Source: an uncultured Rhodobacterales bacterium
GTDB taxonomy: Bacteria > Pseudomonadota > Alphaproteobacteria > Rhodobacterales > Rhodobacteraceae
DNA length: 20,418 nucleotides
Assembly (NCBI GenBank): GCA_937901055.1
Contig: CALCGO010000510.1
Span: 1-20,418, forward strand
Reading direction: 5' to 3'
Part shown: one piece after another, positions 14,249-20,418 of the stretch
How the letters are laid out: every line of letters starts with the position of its first letter
Numbering within the stretch: the first letter of the stretch is position 1
Translations under genes and position numbers: made by a program
Notes under the pieces: model-generated
Seen by the model: only the letters and a program-made list of their open reading frames with translations
What the model was told of the DNA's origin: nothing
Database searches by the model: none

Positions 14249-15595
14249 ATGACCGCATCCCTCGAGACCCTAACGCAAGCTTTACTGGACGCCGCGCGCG
14301 CCGCCGGTGCCGAAGCCGCTGATTCCATTGCGGTTTCCGGCGACAGCCAATCTATCGAAGTCTTGAACGGGGCACTAGAACACGCCGAACGCTCGGAAGG
14401 TGTTGACCTTGGATTACGCGTCTTGATCGGGCGTCGCCAAGCCAGCGTTTCTTCTTCGGACCTGCGCCCTGAAACCATTCAAGCGATGGCCGAACGCGCG
14501 GTTGCGATGGCGAAGGAGGCCCCGGAAGATCCACACTGCGGCCTCGCGGACCAATCGCAACTGGCGAAATCATGGGACGTCGATTCGCTAGAGTTGGCCG
14601 ACCCCTCAACCGCACCAACCCCTGCCGAATTGCAGGCTGACGCGCTGGAAGCCGAAGCTGCGGCTTACGCCGTCAAAGGCATCAACCAAGTTCAGGGCGC
14701 GGGTGCTGGATACAGTCGCTCGGCCATTCATCTCGCTGCCAGCAACGGGTTCACCGGTGGGTACGAGCGCACGTCGCGGTCCACATCCTGTGTTGCAATC
14801 ACCGGCGAAGGCCTAAGCATGGAGCGCGATTATAACGGCGAAGGCCGCATATTTGGCGCAGACCTGCCTTCGGCCACGGAAATCGGTCGTATCGCGGGCG
14901 AACGCGCCATCGAACGTGCAAATCCCAAGAAACCACCAACGGGGGCTTTCCCGGTTTTGTTTGACGAACGCATATCATCAGGCCTGATCGGGCATCTGGT
15001 GGCAGCAATCAACGGCGGTTCAATCGCGCGTGGTTCCAGCTGGTTGAAAGACGCCATGGGCGAGTTGGTTCTTCCCGAAGGCCTATCGCTCGTCGAAGAC
15101 CCGCACCGTGCGCGTGTATCCGGCTCTAAACCTTTCGACGCCGAAGGGCTGCCAACTTCCCGTCGTGCCGTCATTAAAGATGGTATCCTGCAAAGCTGGA
15201 CGCTTGATCTGGCAACCGCCCGCAAACTTGGCCTTGAAAGCACTGGAAACGCGGCGCGTGGAACATCCGCCCCGCCAAGCCCTGCTGCTGGTAATCTTTC
15301 GTTAACCCAAGGCACCAACACCCGTGACGAACTGATTGCCATGATGGGCACAGGCATGATCGTCACATCAATGATCGGCAGTTCCATCAACGCCAACACG
15401 GGTGACTATTCTCGTGGCGCATCTGGTTTCTGGGTCGAAAACGGCGTTATCACCGGTCCCGTCAACGAATGCACGATCGCAGGCAACCTTCGTGAAATGC
15501 TGGGCTCCATTCGCCCAGCGAACGATGGTCGTGCACACCTGTCCCGCATTGTCCCAAGCTTGCTGGTCGAGGGATTAACCATTGCCGGCGAGTGA
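14249..15595 (+). CDS. pmbA: TldE/PmbA metalloprotease-complex subunit
   Basis: This is the TldE (PmbA) subunit of the TldD-TldE protease, which in other bacteria matures modified peptides such as microcins and degrades unfolded peptides. At 448 residues it matches the family length. Features are the N-terminal DAARAAGAEAAD segment, YERTSRSTSC, the central FPVLFDERISSGLIGHL, and the C-terminal SGFWVENGVITGPVNECTIAGNLREML block with the conserved asparagine-rich G-x-V-N-E stretch. As expected for TldE it lacks the zinc HExxxH motif, which is carried by TldD. tldD is not in this window. The ATG at 14249 has GGGA six bases upstream. The IMPase-family gene overlaps its 3' end by 14 bp, so it heads an operon leading into lipid A genes. 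Confidence 0.95.
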   Translation: MTASLETLTQALLDAARAAGAEAADSIAVSGDSQSIEVLNGALEHAERSEGVDLGLRVLIGRRQASVSSSDLRPETIQAMAERAVAMAKEAPEDPHCGLADQSQLAKSWDVDSLELADPSTAPTPAELQADALEAEAAAYAVKGINQVQGAGAGYSRSAIHLAASNGFTGGYERTSRSTSCVAITGEGLSMERDYNGEGRIFGADLPSATEIGRIAGERAIERANPKKPPTGAFPVLFDERISSGLIGHLVAAINGGSIARGSSWLKDAMGELVLPEGLSLVEDPHRARVSGSKPFDAEGLPTSRRAVIKDGILQSWTLDLATARKLGLESTGNAARGTSAPPSPAAGNLSLTQGTNTRDELIAMMGTGMIVTSMIGSSINANTGDYSRGASGFWVENGVITGPVNECTIAGNLREMLGSIRPANDGRAHLSRIVPSLLVEGLTIAGE

Positions 15596-16352
15596 CATAA
15601 AACTCCTAACCGACGCGGCGCACGCCGCTGGCGACATCGCCCGAAAATACTTTCAGGCGCACCCCGAAACATGGGATAAGGGCGACAACCAAGGCCCCGT
15701 GACCGAGGCCGACCTCGCCATTGACCGGATGCTGCACGGTGAACTACTGACGGCGCAACCTGACTACGGCTGGCTATCCGAAGAAACGGAAGACACCACG
15801 GCCCGCCTCGCACGACCTCGTGTGTTTATCATCGACCCCATCGACGGGACCCGCGCCTTCATCGCGGGCGAAAAAACCTTCGCGCATTCATTGGCCATAG
15901 CCGAGGACGGCGACATCATCGCCGCCGTAGTCCACTTGCCGATGAAAGGCCTGACATACAGCGCCACCAAAAACGGCGGTGCATTCTTGAACGGCAAGCC
16001 GATAATCGCCAGCGATGCGCAAGACATCGCCTCCGCCCGCATGCTGATAACGCGCCCGACGTTAAAACCCGCGCTTTGGCCGGGCGGTGTGCCCGATTTA
16101 TCACCTAATTTTCGTCCGTCGCTGGCCTATCGAATGTGCCTCGCGGCTGACGGGTCGTTTGACGGTATGTTAACGCTGCGCGACACGTGGGAATGGGACG
16201 TAGCCGCTGGCGACCTGATCGCCCGCGAAGCAGGTGCAAACGTAACCACGCGTGAAAACTTGCCTCCGCGCTACAACAACCCAAAACCGCTTTTGGCGGG
16301 CATGATTGCCGCTCCTAAACTGCTGCACCAACAATTTATCGACCGTCTATAA
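15582..16352 (+). CDS. Inositol-monophosphatase-family phosphatase
   Basis: This 256-residue Mg-dependent phosphatase is of the IMPase/FBPase/CysQ superfamily. Metal ligands are visible: the acidic pair in WLSEETED (Glu67/68), IIDPIDGTRAF (Asp85, Asp88) and WEWDVAAGD (Asp206). Members dephosphorylate inositol phosphates, 3'-phosphoadenosine 5'-phosphate or histidinol phosphate; the sequence alone does not decide which, though CysQ-like activity is plausible. The start is TTG at 15582, supported by GAGGG eight bases upstream and by a normal N-terminus (IKLLTDAAHAAGDIARKYF). It overlaps the last 14 bases of pmbA, indicating translational coupling. It lies just upstream of DUF4170, waaA-like and lpxK genes. 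A role in envelope synthesis from this context is inference. Confidence 0.93.
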   Translation: MPASDIKLLTDAAHAAGDIARKYFQAHPETWDKGDNQGPVTEADLAIDRMLHGELLTAQPDYGWLSEETEDTTARLARPRVFIIDPIDGTRAFIAGEKTFAHSLAIAEDGDIIAAVVHLPMKGLTYSATKNGGAFLNGKPIIASDAQDIASARMLITRPTLKPALWPGGVPDLSPNFRPSLAYRMCLAADGSFDGMLTLRDTWEWDVAAGDLIAREAGANVTTRENLPPRYNNPKPLLAGMIAAPKLLHQQFIDRL

Positions 16353-16362
16353 CGCACACCGA

Positions 16363-16390
16363 TTGACGTCAGTCAGCCAATGCCTAATGT
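16363..16390 (+). promoter_or_regulatory. Candidate promoter for the DUF4170-waaA-lpxK genes
   Basis: TTGACG (16363-16368) and TAATGT (16385-16390) are separated by 16 bases in the 68-bp gap before the DUF4170 gene. The first box matches the -35 consensus in five of six positions, while the second is a weak -10. It would give the DUF4170-waaA-lpxK segment a promoter of its own in addition to readthrough from pmbA. Confidence 0.35.
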
Positions 16391-16420
16391 GCGCATAAAC
16401 CCGAACCAAAGGAATTTCTT

Positions 16421-16663
16421 ATGACGAATCGGCTACACCTCGTTTTCGGCGGAGAACTGATTGATCCGCAAGGCCACGAATTTCGCGACCCTGAAAATAT
16501 CGAAACTATCGGTATCTATCCAAGCTACGCCAAAGCATATGACGCGTGGAAGGCGGCGGCCCATTCAACTGTGGATAACGCTCATATGCGCTATTTCATC
16601 GCCCATTTGCATCGCCTTCGGGATGAAAAAACCGAAACCAGCCTAACTCAGGAAATGGGCTAA
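16421..16663 (+). CDS. DUF4170 family small protein
   Basis: This 80-residue soluble protein matches, from memory, the alphaproteobacterial DUF4170 family. It has an N-terminal HLVFGGELIDP strand-turn, the middle IGIYPSYAKAYDAWKAAAHSTVDNAHMRYFIAHLHRL (given as two recognisable parts, YPSYAKAYDAWKA and VDNAHMRYFIAHLHRL), and a polar tail. The conserved VDNAHMRYF-type segment is the strongest marker. No signal peptide or membrane segment is seen, so it is cytoplasmic. The ATG at 16421 is preceded by AAAGGAA. It ends 7 bp before the waaA-like gene. The family's function is not known to me; its steady place beside Kdo/lipid A genes suggests an accessory role in LPS synthesis, which is inference. 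Confidence 0.88.
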   Translation: MTNRLHLVFGGELIDPQGHEFRDPENIETIGIYPSYAKAYDAWKAAAHSTVDNAHMRYFIAHLHRLRDEKTETSLTQEMG

Positions 16664-16670
16664 CCCCTCA

Positions 16671-17924
16671 ATGGGTCGTTCAGTTTCCCTTGGTGCATAC
16701 ATGCTGCTCTCGCGCTATGGCGAGAGCTGGTTCGCCCGGAAACTGGACACCAACACGGAACGCCGAGGCATCGCCTCTCTCCCGCGCCCCGATGGGCCCC
16801 TGATCTGGATTAACGTCACCAGTGTAAGTGGGGCGGATGCCATTTTGACCCTGTGTCGCCGGTTACTTAACCAAAACCCTGCCCTGAATTGCCTGATCAC
16901 TACCCAGACAGATGCCGCGACCCAAGCCCTGCAGGGGCAGATACCCTCGCGCATGATCCACCAGTACATCCCTGCCGATGCGACACCATATATCACAGCG
17001 TTTTTAGACCACTGGAAGCCCGATCTGTGCGTCTGGACCGAAAGCGAGTTCCAACCTGCCTTCGTCGTTCAAACCAAGCGCCGCAGCATTCCGACGATCT
17101 ATATTGATGCGTCGATGTCCGCGCAATCGTTCCGCCAATACCGCCTGTTTAACGGTATGACCGCCTCGCTTTTGCAGCGCTTCGATCATATCCTGACCCG
17201 TGACGCGCCCAGCAAAAAGCATCTGCAAAACCTCGGTGCCCCGACGGGCAATATTGAAATTTCCGGTCGCTTGAACGCAGGACCGTCGCCCATACCGCAC
17301 GACGAAACACAACGCAAAGCGCTGGCTCGTGCGATCGGTGGGCGTTCTGTTTGGCTGGCTGCCCTAACCCATGAGGGCGAGGAGGAAAGCATTATCGCCG
17401 CCCATAAAGTGGCCCGCCGTTCCTACCCTGAATTGTTGTTGGTCCTCGCTCCGCGTGACGCCCAGCGTGGCAGTGCAATCGCTGATATGCTTCGTGGGCA
17501 GGACTGCGCTGTTGCGCAACGGTCCAAATCTCAACAGATTGATCGGCAAACCGATATCTATATCGCCGACACGCCAGACGAAATGGGGCTGTGGTATCGC
17601 CTCGCACCCGTGTCGTTCATCGGTGGGTCGCTTGTAGCCAAAGGTGGACACAACCCACTTGCCGCCGCCGCGCTCGGTTCGGCCATACTGCACGGACCTG
17701 CGGTCTCGAATTTCGCGGCCGCCTATGACACGTTGCTTGCTGCCGATGCCTGCATACCCGTCACAGATGCAGCGGACCTTGCGATGAAACTTGAGACCGT
17801 ACTTTCCCCTGAGCGCGCCGCCCAACTGGCCACCGCGGCATGGGGTGCATATGGCGACGACGACACTGCAACAGATCGCGTTTTCGACCTGCTGCAATCC
17901 TACTTCCCAAAGGAGGCCAGCTGA
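16671..17924 (+). CDS. waaA: WaaA-like (Kdo transferase family GT30) protein with altered active-site motifs
   Basis: This 417-residue protein is of the 3-deoxy-D-manno-octulosonic acid transferase family (GT30, GT-B fold), which adds Kdo to lipid IVA at the inner membrane. The N-terminal acceptor domain keeps RPDGPLIW and VWTESEF. The C-terminal domain keeps THEGEEE (233-239) and FIGGSLVAKGGHNPL (316-330). Two family glutamates appear absent: the S-V-G-E motif that supplies the catalytic base reads S-V-S-G (residues 51-54), and the HNPLE glutamate reads alanine (331). ELWPN also reads EFQPA. The ATG at 16671 lies 7 bp after the DUF4170 stop with no strong ribosome binding site, suggesting coupling. 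Its TGA overlaps the lpxK ATG by one base. It could be an inactive or re-purposed paralog, or an enzyme with a shifted active site; the family assignment itself is sound. Confidence 0.88.
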   Translation: MGRSVSLGAYMLLSRYGESWFARKLDTNTERRGIASLPRPDGPLIWINVTSVSGADAILTLCRRLLNQNPALNCLITTQTDAATQALQGQIPSRMIHQYIPADATPYITAFLDHWKPDLCVWTESEFQPAFVVQTKRRSIPTIYIDASMSAQSFRQYRLFNGMTASLLQRFDHILTRDAPSKKHLQNLGAPTGNIEISGRLNAGPSPIPHDETQRKALARAIGGRSVWLAALTHEGEEESIIAAHKVARRSYPELLLVLAPRDAQRGSAIADMLRGQDCAVAQRSKSQQIDRQTDIYIADTPDEMGLWYRLAPVSFIGGSLVAKGGHNPLAAAALGSAILHGPAVSNFAAAYDTLLAADACIPVTDAADLAMKLETVLSPERAAQLATAAWGAYGDDDTATDRVFDLLQSYFPKEAS

Positions 17925-18907
17925 TGCGCGCACCCTTATTCTGGAACCGCCCACGGGGCCTAACATCCCGTTTATTGACGCCGTTGGAATGGGTATGGAC
18001 GACAGTCACCAAACACCGCTTGAAAAATGGCCCTTGGGAACGGTTAGCTGTGCCCGTGATTTGTGTTGGCAACATCAACGTCGGGGGCGCCGGTAAAACT
18101 CCGACCGTCATAGCATTGCTCGAGGTCCTCAGGGATCTTGGCATCACCGCACACGTGGTGTCGCGCGGGCACGGCGGTTCCGAACTAGGGCCAGTATTGG
18201 TTGATGAACGCAAACATTCCGCAGGCGAAGTTGGCGATGAACCTATCCTAATCGCAGCTTTCGGCCCTTGCTGGGTCGCCAAAGACCGCACCGCGGGCGC
18301 CAAAGCGGCAATCGCGGCGGGCGCTCAAATCATCCTGCTAGACGACGGTTTTCAGAATCCATCCTTGCGCAAAGACCTGAATATTGTGGTCGTCGACGCA
18401 GAAATCGGTTTTGGAAACGGTCGCGTCATGCCCGCTGGTCCTTTGCGCGAACCGTTAACCGCTGGCCTTTCCCGCGCCGATATCGTCATCCCGATCGGTT
18501 CACCGGCCGCCCAAAACCGCCTTGCCGCGCAGGTTGGCAACCCGACTTGGTCAGGCGAGTTGCGCGCGCTTGAAACTGGTATGGACTGGTCCGGCACGCG
18601 CTTCATCGCCTTCGCTGGCATCGGCCGACCCGGAAAATTCTTCGCCACGCTGGAAACCCTTGGTGCCAATGTCGCTGCCGCGCACGCCTTTGCGGATCAT
18701 GCACCCTATACCGACGCCATTCTTCAACGGCTAAAGGCCGAGGCGAAGGCAAAATCGGCACAATTGGTCACCACGGAAAAGGACATGGCCCGCCTGCCGG
18801 TCAACTTTCGCCGCGATGTGTTGGCGCTTCCGGTTCGATTGGTTTTCAACGATCCTGATGCCGTAAAAACAGTGCTAAAAGACCTAACGGTTGGGCTTGC
18901 CAAATAG
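17924..18907 (+). CDS. lpxK: Tetraacyldisaccharide 4'-kinase (lipid A kinase)
   Basis: This membrane-associated kinase phosphorylates the 4' position of the lipid A disaccharide to give lipid IVA, the substrate of Kdo transferase. It has 327 residues, normal length. The N-terminal membrane-binding helix is followed by the Walker A motif NINVGGAGKTPTV (P-loop at 53-60), SRGHGGSE, GDEP (104-107), the catalytic LLDDGFQNPSL (138-148) and the VDAEIGFGNGRVMPAGPLREPL block. The ATG at 17924 is chosen since it overlaps the waaA-like stop as TGATG and has AAAGGAGG seven bases upstream. A longer in-frame extension would run into the waaA-like gene. The 3' end overlaps the convergent penicillin-binding-protein gene by 24 bp. 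Confidence 0.97.
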   Translation: MRAPLFWNRPRGLTSRLLTPLEWVWTTVTKHRLKNGPWERLAVPVICVGNINVGGAGKTPTVIALLEVLRDLGITAHVVSRGHGGSELGPVLVDERKHSAGEVGDEPILIAAFGPCWVAKDRTAGAKAAIAAGAQIILLDDGFQNPSLRKDLNIVVVDAEIGFGNGRVMPAGPLREPLTAGLSRADIVIPIGSPAAQNRLAAQVGNPTWSGELRALETGMDWSGTRFIAFAGIGRPGKFFATLETLGANVAAAHAFADHAPYTDAILQRLKAEAKAKSAQLVTTEKDMARLPVNFRRDVLALPVRLVFNDPDAVKTVLKDLTVGLAK

Positions 18908-20418
18908 GCTGTTTATCAAATCGCCCAGCAAGGAATTGCTGACATCATTAACCAGATTATCAATCTCGTTTACGTTCCGTGGCGGTTCTGTCGTTGGATC
19001 AATCAACGGCAAAGGTTGCACCGGCAATCCTTCGTGTACCCGCTCCATCGTTTCGCGCCAAATCTCCGCGGGCAAACCACCGCCTGTGACGCCGGTTAAC
19101 TTGGAGTTGTCATCGTACCCCATCCAGACCCCTGCCACATAGTTGCCAGTGAATCCGATAAACCACGCATCCCGCGCACCTTGCGTCGTGCCGGTTTTAC
19201 CCGCCGCAGGCCGATCAGCCAAAGCTGCACGTGCGCCGCTGCCGATCTCGACAACCTGTGACATCATGTAAACCAGATACCCCGCAGCGCGTTCGTTCAA
19301 GACTCGAAAACCGTCGGTGCGATCAAGGCTCATCAACACCTGATCATCGCCACGAATCCGCAGATCAAGCCACCCGTAAGGCAACGACTGCCGGCCTCCG
19401 TTCAAGATACCCGCATAGGCTCCGGTCATTTCCAGCAACGTCACGTTCGACGCGCCAAGTGCCAAAGCCGGCCCTTCTGCCAAGTCCGACAACACCCCGA
19501 AATCTCGTGCAATAGCGCGAACTTTCTCGCGGCCAACCTGCTCGGACAAGCGAACAGCCACCGTATTCAAAGAATTCGCCATGGCGTCCACCATCTGTAC
19601 ATCGCCGTAATACTCATTGGTGTAGTTCTTGGGACTCCACGGGCCAGACCCCGGAATATCAATCGTTAACGGTGCATCCAGAACTATGTCAAACGGATGC
19701 ATGCCCGATTCCAGCGCCGCACCGTAAACAAACGGCTTAAACGACGACCCGGGCTGACGCGACGCCTGCGTAGCACGGTTAAACAACCCCGCCCCGTCAA
19801 TCTTGCGCCCGCCAACCATCGCCCGTACGGCCCCGTCAGCGGACATCACCACAATGGCCGCTTGCGCTTCGGATCCCTCGCGGACACGGTTTTCAAACAC
19901 ATAGGTCAGCGCTTCTTCAGCCGCTTTTTGAATACCGCGATCAAAAGTGGTCAGAATTTCCACATCTTCGCCCGTATCTCGCGTCAGGAATGCCGGCGCA
20001 TCGGCCATGATCCAGTCCGCGAAATACCCGCCAGCACGTTCCTGCGCCGCCTGCGATAACGTTGCCGGAGATGCCAAAGCCAATTCCGCCTCGACCCGCG
20101 TCAAATACCCCTGCGCTTGCATCAGGCTAATCACCAAAGCGGATCGGTCCTGTGCACGTTTCAAATTATTAGTCGGCGCATACCGTGATGGCGCCGTCAG
20201 TAACCCCGCCAACATTGCACTTTCAGAAATGTTCACTTCACGTGCCGATTTGCCGAAATACCGTTGCGAGGCCGCCTCGAACCCTTGTGCGCCCGCGCCT
20301 AAATACGCGCGATTAAGATAGATCGACAAAATATCGTCTTTTTCGTATTTCAGCTCCATCGCCAATGAATATGGAACTTCTTTAATTTTGCGCAGGATCG
20401 TTTGCTGACGGCACTCGG
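18884..20418 (-). CDS. Class A penicillin-binding protein, N-terminus beyond window edge
   Basis: This bifunctional peptidoglycan synthase has the end of a GT51 transglycosylase domain and a complete transpeptidase domain. About 511 residues are visible and the gene continues past the right edge, so the membrane anchor and the transglycosylase catalytic glutamate are not seen. The glycosyltransferase end is recognised by RKIKEVPYSLAMELKY, IYLNRAYLGAGAQGFEAA and AMLAGLLTAPSRYAPTNN. The transpeptidase has the catalytic SSFK (serine codon near 19745-19747), the SLN motif near 19565-19573 and KTGTT near 19184-19198. The spacing shows no large inserted OB domain, so it is of the shorter PBP1A-like type. 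The tail is short and ends NSLLGDLINSLFGKPNR. Its stop lies inside the convergent lpxK gene. Confidence 0.95.
   Translation of the reverse strand, partial: ECRQQTILRKIKEVPYSLAMELKYEKDDILSIYLNRAYLGAGAQGFEAASQRYFGKSAREVNISESAMLAGLLTAPSRYAPTNNLKRAQDRSALVISLMQAQGYLTRVEAELALASPATLSQAAQERAGGYFADWIMADAPAFLTRDTGEDVEILTTFDRGIQKAAEEALTYVFENRVREGSEAQAAIVVMSADGAVRAMVGGRKIDGAGLFNRATQASRQPGSSFKPFVYGAALESGMHPFDIVLDAPLTIDIPGSGPWSPKNYTNEYYGDVQMVDAMANSLNTVAVRLSEQVGREKVRAIARDFGVLSDLAEGPALALGASNVTLLEMTGAYAGILNGGRQSLPYGWLDLRIRGDDQVLMSLDRTDGFRVLNERAAGYLVYMMSQVVEIGSGARAALADRPAAGKTGTTQGARDAWFIGFTGNYVAGVWMGYDDNSKLTGVTGGGLPAEIWRETMERVHEGLPVQPLPLIDPTTEPPRNVNEIDNLVNDVSNSLLGDLINSLFGKPNR

Noticed and set aside
17840..17923. 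N-terminal extension of lpxK by 28 codons
   Set aside because: It lies within the waaA-like gene, whereas ATG 17924 has an excellent ribosome binding site and the usual LpxK N-terminus.
1..20418. Defence system, prophage, insertion sequence, CRISPR array, tRNA or rRNA
   Set aside because: I looked for repeats, transposase or integrase motifs, cloverleaf sequences and typical defence domains on both strands and saw none.

Overview
The window reads as ordinary chromosome of an alphaproteobacterium, most likely a marine Rhodobacterales (Roseobacter-type) organism. This rests on the protein sequences, on alphaproteobacteria-specific families (DUF4170, TldE/PmbA next to an IMPase), and on moderate GC. 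No BLAST or phylogeny could be run. I see no tRNA, rRNA, CRISPR array, insertion sequence, phage gene or clear horizontal island, and gene density is high with short gaps.

Left part (1-6.9 kb). The window opens inside asd (minus strand, TTG start), which lacks only its last few C-terminal codons. Diverging from it are two small secreted proteins that are tandem divergent paralogs of each other. They are followed by a DMT/EamA permease and leuB, both on the minus strand. The gap between those two holds a triple 11-bp direct repeat and a long imperfect hairpin. Next comes a LysR regulator diverging from an NAD(P)-binding epimerase-like protein, then a PPP-type metallophosphatase.

Middle (6.9-13.1 kb, minus strand). 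leuC-leuD are followed by a six-helix membrane protein and a periplasmic endonuclease/exonuclease/phosphatase-fold protein, probably as one transcript. Upstream of leuC lies a possible 28-codon small ORF. Beyond it sit a DUF6653-like membrane protein, an M32 zinc carboxypeptidase and a second LysR regulator, all in the same direction.

Right part (14.2-20.4 kb). A plus-strand envelope cluster runs pmbA/tldE, an inositol-monophosphatase-family gene, a DUF4170 gene, waaA-like (Kdo transferase family) and lpxK (lipid A 4'-kinase). It ends tail-to-tail, with a 24-bp overlap, against a class A penicillin-binding protein that runs off the right edge.

Metabolically the window joins aspartate-family and leucine biosynthesis (asd, leuB, leuC, leuD) to outer-membrane lipid A and peptidoglycan synthesis. 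The two most interesting observations are the WaaA-like protein, which lacks two glutamates that I recall as conserved in GT30 enzymes, and the pair of small secreted paralogs sharing an H-x-D-x-G-x-D-H motif with no function known to me. I did not find a convincing undescribed multi-gene defence or mobile system.
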